In this document: positions 1-8,771 of the stretch, piece by piece | Layout: every line of letters starts with the position of its first letter | Position numbering within the stretch: position 1 is the stretch's first letter | Assembly (NCBI RefSeq): GCF_027744825.2 | Contig: NC_071336.1 | Span: 25,204,501-25,268,500 of the forward strand | Length of the DNA stretch: 64,000 nucleotides | Source of the DNA: Synchiropus splendidus | Lineage: Eukaryota; Chordata; Actinopteri; Syngnathiformes; Callionymidae | Reading direction: 5' to 3' | Translations under genes and position numbers: made by a program | Notes under the pieces: generated by a model | The model's database searches: none | The model's input: only the letters and a program-made list of their open reading frames with translations | Told to the model about the DNA's origin: nothing

Positions 1-151
1 TATCATTTCATGGACCTGTAAAGTCTTTTTTTTTCTCCAAAATTGTGTTTTTCCATTTAATTTTTGAGGAATTGCATTTTTTCTAACTGTCAGTTCGGTT
101 TAAACTAAATATATGTCGTTTTGAAATTCAGTCAAATGTCAACATCAAGAG

Positions 152-155
152 AAAA
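152..155 (-). terminator. Pol III T-run for the 166-237 tRNA
   Basis: AAAA on the plus strand reads TTTT on the minus strand, 10 nt after the tRNA 3' end. Four Ts are the minimum for vertebrate RNA polymerase III termination. Confidence 0.6.
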
Positions 156-165
156 GTGATGTGAA

Positions 166-237
166 TGCGATGGCCGGGAATCGAACCCCGGTCAACTGCT
201 TGGAAGGCAGCTATGCTCACCACTATACCACCATCGC
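166..237 (-). tRNA. tRNA-Gly(TCC), one T-stem mismatch
   Basis: This 72-nt cloverleaf has an intact GCGATGG/CCATCGC acceptor, a CTTCCAA anticodon loop and a TTCGATT T-loop. A C-to-G change at T-stem position 50 breaks one pair. A TTTT terminator lies 10 nt past the 3' end on the minus strand. The flanks are U1 and D-alpha. It is the inverted-duplication partner of the perfect gene at 7074-7145. It probably folds, but with a weaker T arm. Confidence 0.85.
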
Positions 238-372
238 ATTGCTGGCTGTGCTGCGTCAGCGCAAAGTGTCAGTGGGGAGAGAGGAGATGTTGCATACGTG
301 TCAGGCGATGTGGTCAAGCTTCAAATTTTAGTCTAAAAACGCAACTTTGTCACTCACATAGCGAAAGGTGTA

Positions 373-390
373 GGGTTCGATTCCCGGCCA
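373..390 (+). pseudogene. tRNA-Gly T-arm fragment
   Basis: GGGTTCGATTCCCGGCCA matches only the T-arm and start of the 3' acceptor strand, with no anticodon half. The inverted copy is at 6922-6938. It is a remnant carried along by the segmental duplication. Confidence 0.6.
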
Positions 391-753
391 GGCCATTTTG
401 TTGGGTCAATGGTTTTTAAAATACATCAGAATTTAAAGTACACTTTGAAATGTATCAGACATATTGAGAATATTGAAATGGAATGTGGTTTAAATTAAAT
501 AAAACACAACAAACCAACATTTTCTGAGCATTTATAAAGTGTCTTTTCATAATCACACATGATGTCATCACGTGATTTTTATTTTCAGTTTTACCCTCCG
601 TTCTTTGGGTTTGACGGCCCCTCTCAACGGTCACAAAATATAACCTGGAACTTTTGGGAATTTAATCGCCCACCTCTGAGCTAAACTCTCCTTTCCTCGC
701 AATGTAAGTGTGTGGCGTGTTTTGATCATAATTTCAAGCAGAACTCCATCACA

Positions 754-825
754 GTTATGGTGGTATAGAGGTGAACATAGTTGCCTTCCAAGCAGCTGAT
801 CTGGGTTTTATTCCATCCCAGTAAA
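754..825 (+). pseudogene. Decayed tRNA-Gly(TCC), GTTATGG class
   Basis: The 5' part (GTTATGGTGGTATAG) and the TTCCAA anticodon loop are recognisable. The acceptor no longer pairs, and the T-arm has lost its TTCGA box (TTTTATTCC). The same lesions occur in five other copies (4774, 6486, 10356, 14802, 18282), so the gene died before it was duplicated. Confidence 0.75.
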
Positions 826-929
826 TATTCCACAATTACTGACAGAAATCCATTCTGTTTTTCATTTCTAGTTTTGAAAATGGTAGTCAGTCAGTCGGGA
901 GAGGAGTCACTTTCAGCTACTAGTGCACA

Positions 930-1001
930 GCGATGGTGGTATAGTGGTGAGCATAGCTGCCTTCCAAGCAGTTGACAGGGGTTTGATTCCGGGCCATCTT
1001 G
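930..1001 (+). pseudogene. Degenerate tRNA-Gly(TCC)
   Basis: The 5' half and anticodon arm are intact (GCGATGG, CTTCCAA). The T-stem is altered (CAGGGGTTTGATT), and the 3' acceptor strand reads CCATCTT instead of CCATCGC, so two acceptor pairs are lost. The same damage is in the inverted partner 6303-6374. Confidence 0.75.
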
Positions 1002-1058
1002 GACAGTGCTTACTTTTCTTATATTGTCAGATCACCTCAATGGATGGATTGTGAAATT

Positions 1059-1062
1059 AAAA
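1059..1062 (-). terminator. Pol III T-run for the 1072-1143 tRNA
   Basis: AAAA on the plus strand gives TTTT on the minus strand, 9 nt beyond the tRNA 3' end. Confidence 0.55.
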
Positions 1063-1071
1063 CAAACTGCC

Positions 1072-1143
1072 TGCGATGGCCGGGAATCGAACGCGGGTCA
1101 ACTGCTTGGAAGGCAGCTATGCTCACCACTATACCACCATCGC
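1072..1143 (-). tRNA. tRNA-Gly(TCC), one T-stem mismatch
   Basis: The acceptor, D-arm and anticodon arm are consensus. A G-to-C change in the 5' T-stem (CCGCG against CCCGG) gives one C:C mismatch. The flanks are U2 upstream and D2 downstream. It lies head-to-head with the perfect gene at 1397, across a 253-bp U2-U1 spacer. Confidence 0.82.
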
Positions 1144-1396
1144 TGTGCACGGCTGGATGGAGGCGACTCTTATGGTCGGTGATTTTCACATTTTTACCTA
1201 AAAAAACAAAGAAATACAAAAAACTTAACTCTTAATACGCTCAGCAGACTCCTTTACTTGCTATGTGAGTGATACAGTTGTGTCTTTAAACTGAAATGTA
1301 AAGCTTGACTGCCTCGCTATCTGACGTCACCTGACACGTATGCAACATCTGCTCTCTCCCACTGACACTTTTCGCTGACGCAGCAGAACCAGCAGT
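1144..1396. repeat. U2-U1 head-to-head spacer, copy 1
   Basis: This spacer separates two divergently transcribed tRNA-Gly genes. Homologous spacers are at 4017-4275 (opposite orientation), 12897-13134, 16080-16332 and 17498-17752 (opposite orientation), all 238-259 bp long. It contains a TGACGTCA palindrome. Confidence 0.85.
1322..1329. promoter_or_regulatory. CRE-like TGACGTCA palindrome upstream of tRNA
   Basis: A perfect 8-bp CRE/ATF consensus lies 67 bp upstream of the 1397 tRNA. It recurs at about the same distance in U1 flanks at 4085, 11019, 13059 and 17565. A regulatory function is inference only. Confidence 0.35.
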
Positions 1397-1468
1397 GCGA
1401 TGGTGGTATAGTGGTGAGCATAGCTGCCTTCCAAGCAGTTGACCCGGGTTCGATTCCCGGCCATCGCA
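1397..1468 (+). tRNA. tRNA-Gly(TCC), consensus-perfect
   Basis: This is the reference sequence of the array. The acceptor GCGATGG pairs fully with CCATCGC and the discriminator is A. The D-arm is TATAGTGGTGAGCATA. The anticodon stem GCTGC/GCAGT closes the CTTCCAA loop, so the anticodon is TCC, reading GGA/GGG glycine codons. The T-arm is CCGGG-TTCGATT-CCCGG. The A box and the B box (GGTTCGATTCC) match Pol III internal promoters. TTTT follows 9 nt downstream. Flanks are U1 and D5. Confidence 0.95.
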
Positions 1469-1477
1469 GTCAAGTTC

Positions 1478-1481
1478 TTTT
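1478..1481 (+). terminator. Pol III T-run for the 1397-1468 tRNA
   Basis: TTTT begins 10 nt after the tRNA 3' end, a normal distance for a tRNA trailer. Confidence 0.6.
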
Positions 1482-1613
1482 AATGTCACAATTCTTTTAT
1501 TTTAGGAGTATTTCTTGTCCTTTGAATTGAAATTGAAAGCAGATTTTGATATCGATGAGACACATGGAGAATCCTTCAATGGAATGTGGTTTAAATTCAA
1601 CAAAACAGCACCA

Positions 1614-1677
1614 GTTGTGGTGGCAGAGTGGTGAGCACAGCTACCTTCCGAGCTCGGTTCGATTCCCTGCCATTGCA
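1614..1677 (+). pseudogene. tRNA-Gly pseudogene with 8-nt deletion
   Basis: GTTGTGGTGGCAGAGTGG starts a recognisable tRNA-Gly, and the end reads CCATTGCA. About 8 nt are missing between the anticodon loop and the T-arm. The anticodon loop now reads TTCCG. The downstream flank is D-alpha-like (CTCTTGATGTTGTCATG), as at 16333. Confidence 0.75.
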
Positions 1678-1982
1678 GTTGTGTTTCTTTTCTCTTGATG
1701 TTGTCATGCAAATGCACTATTTTATGCTCAAAAGAGACACTTTCGACTGAAGAAGTCTGAAACTACATTTATTCAGTATGAACCTACCTGAAAGTTGTCG
1801 TCAATGAGTCTTGACTTTGTCCAGATTGTGTCACCTGATGAATCAGTGTTCCACTGCCATCTGTTGAGTCGCATAAAATCATGAGTCAATCTGACTTGTT
1901 GGATGAGCTTCTCACTCGTGATGGGTGAAATAAAATGTGAAAATCACCGTCCATAAGAGTCACCTCCATCCTGCTGTGCACA

Positions 1983-2054
1983 GCGATGGTGGTATAGTGG
2001 TGAGCATAGCTGCCTTCCAAGCAGTTGACCCGGGTTCGATTCCCGGCCATCGCA
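1983..2054 (+). tRNA. tRNA-Gly(TCC), consensus-perfect
   Basis: It is identical to the reference 72-nt gene over all arms, A box and B box. TTTT lies 10 nt downstream. The flanks are U2 upstream (CACCTCCATCCTGCTGTGCACA) and D-alpha downstream, a pairing also seen at 12825. It is likely functional. Confidence 0.95.
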
Positions 2055-2064
2055 TTCACATCAC

Positions 2065-2068
2065 TTTT
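2065..2068 (+). terminator. Pol III T-run for the 1983-2054 tRNA
   Basis: TTTT starts 11 nt past the tRNA 3' end. Confidence 0.6.
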
Positions 2069-2282
2069 CTCTTCATGCTGACATTTGACTGAATTTCAAA
2101 ACGACATATATTCAGTTTAAACCGAACTGAAAGTTAGAAAAATGCAATTCCTCAACAATTAAATGGAAAAACACAATTTGGGAAAAAATGGAAAAAAAGA
2201 AGACTTTATAGGGCCATGAAATGATAAATTAATCCTCTCACACTTCGCTATGTGAGTGATCCAGTGGTGTTTTTCACATATT

Positions 2283-2354
2283 GTGATGCTGGTATAGTGG
2301 TGAGCATTGCTGCCTTCCAAGCAGTTGATCTGTGTTCAATTCCCGGCCATCGCA
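2283..2354 (+). pseudogene. Degenerate tRNA-Gly(TCC)
   Basis: The full 72-nt length and the TTCCAA loop remain. The acceptor starts GTGATGC, so pairs 2 and 7 are lost, and the T-arm reads CTGTGTTCAATTCCCGG with a broken stem and an altered B box. It is probably not transcribed into a stable tRNA. Confidence 0.7.
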
Positions 2355-2379
2355 GCGCTGCTGTTTGTTTGTGAACTTT

Positions 2380-2871
2380 TACAAACACAGATGTTGCATG
2401 TTTTCAATGCAAGACAAACCTTTTTCGATAAGTTTGTCCTCTTGCTTCCTCCCACATGGTGATCAGACTTTGTCGAAGACTTGTGATTCAAACTGCTAGT
2501 TTCTCTTGTGTGTAGTTTGACCAAGGCTCCACTGTGGTTCTCCTTGAGGATGTCAGACGACCCTACCCTCGGAGTGTCACTGCAAAAAAAACCAAACATT
2601 AAAAAAACAACTTGATGTACATTGCTAATCTTCTCAACAGACTCCTTGACTTGCTGTGTCAGTGATCCAGGCGTCCACACCTATGCAACATCTGCTTCTC
2701 TCCCCACTGAGCCTGTTTGCTGCCTCTCAAGCAGTCGCAGGAACGAACTTTGTATCTGAACACTGTGAACAGCTAGTGCACTAAGCACCAAGGTGACGGC
2801 GACTTACAGGTTGCAGAATGCTTCAGTACAATATCTCTGCTTAAAAGTTCAGATAGACCCAGTGGATGGGG
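2380..2871. repeat. Spacer module shared with 16935-17415
   Basis: This is a direct copy of the sequence left of the 17426 tRNA, ending in the D4 flank. Homology continues through the tRNA at 2882-2953 and stops there: beyond it, this copy has a U2 flank while the other has U1. No coding potential is seen. Confidence 0.8.
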
Positions 2872-2878
2872 AAAAAAA
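2872..2878 (-). terminator. Pol III T7 run for the 2882-2953 tRNA
   Basis: Seven As on the plus strand give seven Ts on the minus strand, starting 3 nt after the tRNA 3' end. With the duplicate at 17416-17422 it is the strongest terminator in the array. Confidence 0.75.
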
Positions 2879-2881
2879 CTC

Positions 2882-2953
2882 TGCGATGGCCGGGAATCGA
2901 ACCCGGGTCAACTGCTTGGAAGGCAGCTATGCTCACCACTATACCACCATCGC
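2882..2953 (-). tRNA. tRNA-Gly(TCC), consensus-perfect
   Basis: All 72 nt match the reference, including A and B boxes. A T7 terminator sits 3 nt past the 3' end. The upstream flank is U2 and the downstream flank D4. Gene and terminator together make this one of the two best candidates for an active locus, along with 17426-17497. Confidence 0.95.
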
Positions 2954-3321
2954 TGTGGACAGCTGGATGAAGCTGACTCTGACATCTGTGAGCTTCTCTT
3001 TAAAAAAAAAAAAAATCATTTTTTATCTTCTCAACAGACTCCTTCTTGGTGACGGTGACTGGTTTGTATCATTATCATATGGGGAAAAAATTAATTTTGG
3101 AAAAAAATAAAACCTTGAATATCTCTTTGAATATCAACTGTAGTTTACCTTCTATTTTCTTTTATTTCGTATATTCTCGGTCAAAACATGACTCCTGTCT
3201 GCTTCGAAGGTTGAACAATATTTTCACTCATTGACCTGGACTTACAGGTTTCAGTAGAACATGAGTGCTTTGAACAGAAGATCGTCCCAGAGGATTTATT
3301 GTGAAATTGAAAGATCTTGAC

Positions 3322-3369
3322 TGTGATGCATGTGAAAGCAGCTATGCTGACCACTATATCACCATCTCA
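3322..3369 (-). pseudogene. tRNA-Gly fragment lacking anticodon loop and T-arm
   Basis: Only the 5' half (rc GAGATGGTGATATAGTGG) and a few 3' bases remain, about 48 nt in all. The inverted copy is at 13783-13829. Confidence 0.6.
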
Positions 3370-3399
3370 TTGCTGGTTGTGAAACGTTACAAGCCCAGA

Positions 3400-3944
3400 A
3401 CTCATGTCTCTTATGTCCAGATCAATGTTGTCTGTTGAGTCCCAGTTCTTCCATTTCTTACATTCTCCGTCGAACATGACCCTTGTCTGCTTTGAACAAA
3501 ATTTTTACCCATTGAGCTTGACTGACAGGTTCCTGACTGCTTCATTGGAATATCTCTGCCTTGAACCCAAAATAGTCCCATTGGATGAATTGTGAAATTA
3601 AAATAACTTTTAAAGAACTTGATCTCTGTGCACATCTGCATGACGGTGTCTGCAACATCTGTTTCACAGAGTAAATGGCAGGAGTCTTCTGGTCTGTCTG
3701 TTGAGTCGCATGAAAGAGTCACCAGTCCATTTGAACGATCCGATGAATGAGTTTCTCATGAGTGATGGATGGATGAGGTTTCATGACTCAGCATTGAAAG
3801 GTAATTTTTGATTAATTTTTTTTCTAAAGTTTAGTTAGGTTTAAACTAAATATATGTGGTTTTAGACTTTTTCCGTCAAATGTAGCTGTTTTCAGAATAA
3901 AATAGTGCAGCAGACTGTCGACATCAAGAGGGAAGTGATGCGAA
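3400..3944. repeat. Spacer inverted against 13207-13770
   Basis: The stretch, with no tRNA, is an inverted copy of the region right of the 13135 tRNA and ends in a D-alpha flank. It has overlapping open frames on both strands of 60-100 codons that are only the two readings of the repeat, with no recognisable domain. Confidence 0.8.
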
Positions 3945-4016
3945 TGCAATGGCCGGGAATCGAACCCGGGTCAACTGCTTGGAAGGCAGCTATGCTCACC
4001 ACTATACCACCATTGC
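3945..4016 (-). tRNA. tRNA-Gly(TCC) with compensated acceptor pair
   Basis: It differs from the reference only at acceptor positions 3 and 70 (GCAATGG with CCATTGC), so a G:C pair has become A:U and pairing is preserved. All other arms are consensus. The nearest TTTT on this strand is 42 nt away (3899-3902). The flanks are U1 and D-alpha, and the inverted partner is 13135-13206. Confidence 0.9.
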
Positions 4017-4275
4017 ATTGCTGGTTGTGCTGCGTCAGTGAAAAGTGTCAGTGGGGAGAGAGCAGATGTTGCATACGTGTCAGGTGACGTCAGATAGCGA
4101 TGCGGTGAAACTTTAAATTTCAGTTTAAGAACACAACTGTATCACTCACACAGCGAGTAAAGGGGTCTGCTGAGCGTATTAAGAATGAACTTCAAGTTTT
4201 TTGTATTTTTTTTGTTTTTTAACAAAAAACGTGAAATCACCGAACAAAAGAGTCGCCTCCATCCAGCTGTGCACA
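4017..4275. repeat. U1-U2 head-to-head spacer, copy 2 (opposite orientation)
   Basis: It is the reverse orientation of the spacer at 1144-1396, lying between divergent tRNAs 3945 and 4276. Confidence 0.85.
4085..4092. promoter_or_regulatory. CRE-like TGACGTCA palindrome
   Basis: It lies 68 bp upstream of the minus-strand tRNA at 3945-4016, in the same place as in the other U1 flanks. Confidence 0.35.
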
Positions 4276-4347
4276 GCGATCGTGGTATGGTGGTGAGCAT
4301 AGCTGCCTTCCAAGCAGGTGACCTGGGTTTGATTCCCGGCCATCGCA
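4276..4347 (+). tRNA. tRNA-Gly(TCC), altered B box
   Basis: The length is 72 nt and the anticodon loop is intact. Acceptor position 6 is C (GCGATCG), which breaks one pair, and the T-loop reads TTTGATT, losing the invariant C56 and weakening the B box. The flanks are U2 and D-alpha. It may be a pseudogene. Confidence 0.6.
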
Positions 4348-4773
4348 TTCACATCTCTTTCCTCTTCATGTTGTTCTTTGGTGAAAACAGACAGTGTTGA
4401 CTGATCCTGTTGACTGTTGACTGACTGAGACTGTTGACATTATAACACCATAAAATGGGAATAAAATCAAACAGTTTTATTGTACCATGATCTTTACTTC
4501 TTTGAATCTCAACAATTGTCCACCTCCTCTTCTCTTCACCAGTGCTACATGTTTCCTGCCTGAGCTCTCCAAGTGTCCAAAGCATCTGAGTCTTCACTGC
4601 CTAATATTGACTTACATTTTCTTCACTGGATGTGCCCATGCTATAAAATGCCAATGAATATAACCTGGCACCTTTGGAAATTTAATCGCCCACCTCTGAG
4701 CTAAACTCTCCTTTCCTCGCAATGTAAGTGTGTGGTGTGTTTTGATCATGATTTCAAGCAGGACTCCATCACA

Positions 4774-4845
4774 GTTATGGTGGTATAGAGGTGAACCTAG
4801 TTGCCTTCCAAGCAGCTGATCTGGGTTTTATTCCATCCCAGTGAA
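4774..4845 (+). pseudogene. Decayed tRNA-Gly(TCC), GTTATGG class
   Basis: It has the same lesions as 754-825: a GTTATGG start, TATAGAGG D-arm and a T-arm without TTCGA. It lies in the module shared with 10055-10770 (inverted) and 17937-18655 (direct). Confidence 0.75.
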
Positions 4846-5073
4846 TATTCCACAATTACTGACAGAAATCCATTCTGATTTTCATTTCTAATGAATTTAT
4901 ATGTATTGAAAATGGTAGTGAGTCAGTCAGGAGAGGAGTGAAAAAACATGTACAAGCTGAGGTATGGCACCTGTCATACTTCACGATACCCAATTGATGC
5001 TCCCGGTTGAGATTCTGGGACGAAGTCATGTCTTTATGAGCTCACAGATCTAACCTCCATCCAGCTGTGCGCA

Positions 5074-5145
5074 GCGATGGTGGTATAGTGCTGAGCATAG
5101 CTGCCTTCCAAGCAGTTGACCCGGGTTCGATTCCCGGCCATCGGA
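5074..5145 (+). tRNA. tRNA-Gly(TCC), near-intact
   Basis: It differs from the reference by a D-loop change (GTGCTGAG) and by G at position 72, which breaks the terminal G1:C72 pair. The A box is mildly altered and the B box is perfect. The next TTTT is 43 nt downstream. Flanks are U3 and D-alpha. The copy at 10056-10127 is identical and inverted. Confidence 0.75.
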
Positions 5146-5745
5146 TTCGCGTCACTTCCCTCTTGATGTTGACATTCAACTGCACTATTTTATTCTGAAA
5201 ACAGACACATTTGACTGTAGAAGTCTAAAACCACATGTATTTAGTTTAAACGTAACTGAAAGTTAGAAAAAAAAGACAAATCCTCAAGAAATATCTTTCA
5301 ATACTGAGTCATGAAACCTCATCCATCCATCACGAATGAGAAACTCATCCATCGGATCAAATTTCACAAGTGACTCTATGTGCGACTCAACAGACAGACC
5401 AGAAGACTCCTGTCATTCACTCAGTAAAACATGAGGTCACAGATGTTGGAGACACCTTCATGCAGATGTGCACAGCGATCAAGTTCTTTCATTTCACAAT
5501 TCATGGCACTATCTTCAGTTGAAACCAGAGATATTCTATTGAAGCAGTCTGGAACCTGTAAGCTGTGGTCAATGAGTAAAAATTTAGTTCAAAGCAGACA
5601 GGAGTCATGTTCGACTGAGAATGTAAGAAATAGAAGTACTGGAAGTCAACACACAACATTCATCTGGACTTAAGAGACATGAGTTCGAGGCTTGAAATCT
5701 TTCATCGCCGAGTATTTCTCAGTGTACATATTCAAAGGAGAATAC

Positions 5746-5817
5746 CGCGACGGCCGGGCATCAAACCCGGGTCAACTACTTGGAAGGGAGCTATGCTCAC
5801 CACTATACCACCATCGC
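5746..5817 (-). pseudogene. Degenerate tRNA-Gly(TCC)
   Basis: The 72-nt length is kept, but there are changes in the acceptor (CCGTCGCG), the T-loop (TTTGATG) and the anticodon stem (GCTCC/GTAGT, one mismatch). The upstream flank is U4, as at 15106-15177, which shares the GCTCC change. Confidence 0.65.
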
Positions 5818-6160
5818 ACTGGGTGGGTGTGTGTTTGTCTATTCCTGTGTCAGCCAAAAATGTCACTTTGGAGATAAGCAGATGATGCAGATGTGTCTGA
5901 TCATGACGTCATGTCATGATGCAGTCGAGCTTGAAATATCAGTTTAAAAACACCACTGGATCACTCACATAGCGAAGTGAGAGAGGATTAATTTATCATT
6001 TCATGGCCCTATAAAGTCTCTTTTTCGCTCAACAGACTCCTTTACTTGCTATGTGAGTGATACAGTTCTGTTTCTAAACTGAAATGTAAAGCTTGACTGC
6101 ATCGCTATCTGATGTCACCTGACACCTGACACTTTTCACTGACGCAGCACAACCCGCAAT

Positions 6161-6232
6161 GCGATGGTGGTATAGTGGTGAGCATAGCTGCCTTCCAAGC
6201 AGTTGACCCGGCTTTGATTCCCGGCCTTCTCA
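6161..6232 (+). pseudogene. Degenerate tRNA-Gly(TCC)
   Basis: The 5' half and anticodon arm are consensus. The T-arm reads CCGGC-TTTGATT and the 3' acceptor strand is CCTTCTCA, so acceptor pairing is broken. Flanks are U1 and D2. Confidence 0.7.
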
Positions 6233-6302
6233 GGCAGTTTGTTTTAATTTCACAATCCATCCATTGAGGTGATCTGACAATATAAGAAAAGTAAGCACTG
6301 TC

Positions 6303-6374
6303 CAAGATGGCCAGGAATCAAACCCCTGTCAACTGCTTGGAAGGCATCTACGCTCACCACGATACCACCATCGC
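6303..6374 (-). pseudogene. Degenerate tRNA-Gly(TCC), partner of 930-1001
   Basis: It shares the CCATCTTG 3' end and TTTGATT T-loop of 930-1001 and adds further changes in the D and anticodon stems. The shared damage predates the inverted duplication. Confidence 0.7.
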
Positions 6375-6485
6375 TGTGCACTAGTAGCTGAAGGTGACTC
6401 CTCTCCTGACTGACTGACTACCATTTTCAAAAAAATTCATTAGAAATGAAAATCAGAATGGATTTCTGTCAGTAATTGTGGAATA

Positions 6486-6557
6486 TTCACTGGGATGGAA
6501 TAAAACCCAGATCAGCTGCTTGGAAGGCAACTATGTTCACCTCTATACCACCATAAC
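6486..6557 (-). pseudogene. Decayed tRNA-Gly(TCC), GTTATGG class
   Basis: It is the inverted copy of 754-825 with the same lesions, and lies in the 1.1-kb arm that mirrors 1-1143. Confidence 0.75.
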
Positions 6558-6921
6558 TGTGATGGAGTTCTGCTTGAAATCATGATCAAAACACGCCACA
6601 CACTTACATTCCGAGGAAAGGAGAGTTTAGCTCAGAGGTGGGCGATTAAATTCCCAAAAGTTCCAGGTTATATTTTGTGACCGTTGAGAGGGGCCGTCAA
6701 ACCCAAAGAACGGAGGGTAAAACTGAAAATAAAAATCATGTGATGACATCATGTGTGATTATGAAAAGACACTTTATAAATGCTCAGAAAATGTTGGTTT
6801 GTTGTGTTTTATTTAATCTAAACCACATTCCATTTCAATATTCTCAATATGTCTGATACATTTCAAAGTGTACTTTAAATTCTGATGTATTTTAAAAACC
6901 GGTGACCCAACAAAATGGCCT

Positions 6922-6938
6922 GGCCGGGAATCGAACCC
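6922..6938 (-). pseudogene. tRNA-Gly T-arm fragment
   Basis: GGCCGGGAATCGAACCC is an isolated B-box segment and the inverted copy of 373-390. Confidence 0.6.
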
Positions 6939-7073
6939 TACACCTTTCGCTATGTGAGTGACAAAGTTGCGTTTTTAGACTAAAATTTGAAGCTTGACCA
7001 CATCGCCTGACACGGATGCAACATCTGCTCTCTCCCCACTGACACTTTGCGCTGACGCAGCACAGCCAGCAAT

Positions 7074-7145
7074 GCGATGGTGGTATAGTGGTGAGCATAG
7101 CTGCCTTCCAAGCAGTTGACCCGGGTTCGATTCCCGGCCATCGCA
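7074..7145 (+). tRNA. tRNA-Gly(TCC), consensus-perfect, no near terminator
   Basis: It matches the reference at all 72 positions. The upstream flank is U1, but its TGACGTCA site is lost (CATCGCCTGACACG). I see no TTTT in the following ~100 nt, so a transcript would read through into the spacer. It pairs with the imperfect gene at 166-237. Confidence 0.92.
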
Positions 7146-7462
7146 TTCACATCACTTCCCTCTTGAAGTTGACATTTGACTGAACAAGTTCAAAACAACA
7201 CATATTTAGTTTAAAACAAACTGAAAGTTAGAAAAAATGCAATTTCTCAAAAATTAAATGGAATAACACAATTTGGAAAAATGGAAAAAAAAGGGCCACA
7301 CACTTCGCTATGTGACTGATCCAGCTGTGTTTTTAAACTGATATTTCAAGCTGGACTGCGTCGCTATCTGACGTCGTGATAAGACACAAATGCATCATCT
7401 GCTTCTCTCCAGTGACATTTATGGATAACACAGGAATATATACACACAAACATATACGTGAT

Positions 7463-7534
7463 GCGATGGTGGTATAGTGGTGAGCATCGCTGCCTTCCAT
7501 GCAGTTTACCCAGGTTCGATTCCTGGCCATCTCA
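7463..7534 (+). tRNA. tRNA-Gly(TCC) with compensated T-stem pair
   Basis: The T-stem reads CCAGG/CCTGG, a compensatory change of one pair relative to CCGGG/CCCGG, and the B box is intact. The acceptor has one mismatch (CCATCTC) and the anticodon loop reads CTTCCAT instead of CTTCCAA. The upstream flank is U5. No TTTT lies close downstream. The inverted partner 15610-15681 is more decayed. Confidence 0.7.
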
Positions 7535-7887
7535 CTTCCTTCTTTCATAATTGTACTTGCTGATGTTTGTAGTGTCCATGGCCAGTTTTTCACTGAGTGA
7601 ATGACATGAGTCTTCTGCTTAAAAATGCCGATTTTACAGGCAAAAAACAACTGAAGTCATGAATCCACAAGCTAATAGTCATGATAACAACATCTGGTAC
7701 AAACGTCCGGTTTCAACTGAGTTATGAATAGTAATCTGGGTCATCACGCAACAAAGGTTTGAATCAAGTCAACCACACCGATGATAGTCAAAGAAAACTT
7801 TTTAACCTCCTTTCCAGAAGGCTTCGTCAGTTCTCAGGAGCTGGGTTGGAGTTCAGCCTGATATGAGGCCAGTTGAATGGGCAAAGT

Positions 7888-7914
7888 TGTGATGGCCAGG
7901 AGTAGAACCAACCC
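7888..7914 (-). pseudogene. tRNA-Gly 3' end fragment
   Basis: On the minus strand the sequence runs GGTTCTACTCCTGGCCATCACA, a damaged T-arm plus 3' acceptor strand. The anticodon half is absent. Confidence 0.5.
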
Positions 7915-7929
7915 AGTGTGATGGATGAC

Positions 7930-8405
7930 AAAGGCTCAGCATGATGATGATGCAGATGTGGCTCCCTGACCATTGAGGATGGGTATCAATGGGCCATTAA
8001 TGCAAATGCTGATCGCAATTCCTGATAAACTGATGTGTGGAAGAGAGACGGCCTGCAACATGGACTTAAGAGACACGAGTTGTAAAAACTGGATTCCCAA
8101 GTCAAAACAGGAAAAAAACCTAATTCCTCAAAAATCAAATGGAAAAACACAAGTCACGAAAAATGAAGAAAGACATTATATGGCCATGAAATTATAAACT
8201 TTGGAGTTCATAATTAATCCTCTCACATCCCTCACTATATGAGTGATCCAGTGGTGTTTTTAAACTGATATTTCAAGCTGGACTGCATCACTATATGACA
8301 TCAATATCACACACGTGCATCATCATTGCATTTTTTCTAACTTTCAGTTCGGTTTAAACTGAATATATGTCGTTTAGAAATTCAGTCAAATGTCAGCATC
8401 AAGAC
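7930..8405. repeat. Spacer without tRNA
   Basis: It holds diverged pieces of array modules: an AATTCCTCAAAAATCAAATGG-type A-rich piece, a CACTATATGAGTGATCCAG piece near 8235, and the D-alpha flank ending at 8419. No gene is recognised. Confidence 0.5.
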
Positions 8406-8409
8406 AAAA
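8406..8409 (-). terminator. Pol III T-run for the 8420-8491 tRNA
   Basis: AAAA on the plus strand gives TTTT on the minus strand, 10 nt past the tRNA 3' end. Confidence 0.55.
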
Positions 8410-8419
8410 GTGATGTGAA

Positions 8420-8491
8420 TGCGATGGCCGGGAATCGAACCCGGGTCAACTGCTTGGAAGGCAGCTATGCTCACCGCTATACCACCATCGC
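8420..8491 (-). tRNA. tRNA-Gly(TCC), near-perfect
   Basis: There is one change from the reference, in the D-arm/A box (TATAGCGG for TATAGTGG). All stems pair, the B box is perfect and a terminator is present. The upstream flank is only the first bases of U1 (CATTGCTGGT) and then jumps into a second tRNA tail at 8499. Confidence 0.85.
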
Positions 8492-8498
8492 ATTGCTG

Positions 8499-8514
8499 GT
8501 TCCCGGCCATTGTA
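8499..8514 (+). pseudogene. tRNA-Gly 3' tail fused to a U1 stub
   Basis: GGTTCCCGGCCATTGTA is the 3' half of a T-arm plus acceptor, joined directly to the U1 stub of 8420-8491 and followed by a D-alpha flank. It marks a deletion or recombination junction that removed most of one tRNA. Confidence 0.6.
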
Positions 8515-8771
8515 TTCCCATCTCGTTCCTCTTGATGTTGTTCTTTGGGGAAAACAGACACAGTTGACTGAAGAAGTCTTAAACCACATATATTTAGTTT
8601 AAACCGAACTGAAAGTTAGATGAAAACACAATTCCTCAAAAATTATCTTTCAACACTGAGTCATGAAACCTCATCCATCCATCACTAATGAGAAACTCAT
8701 GCATCGGATCAAATTTGTGTGACTCTTTCATGCGACTCAACACACAGACCAGAAGACTCCTGTCATTCACT

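Noticed and set aside
165..419. Open frames of 60-110 codons crossing tRNA genes (peptides with WPGIEPGSTAWKAAMLTTIPPS or AGNRTRVNCLEG)
   Set aside because: They are simply the tRNA-Gly gene read in different frames; the same peptides recur wherever the tRNA recurs.
3411..3722. 103-codon minus frame with a copy at 13429-13740
   Set aside because: The two frames are inverted copies of one repeat and an overlapping frame exists on the other strand; no domain.
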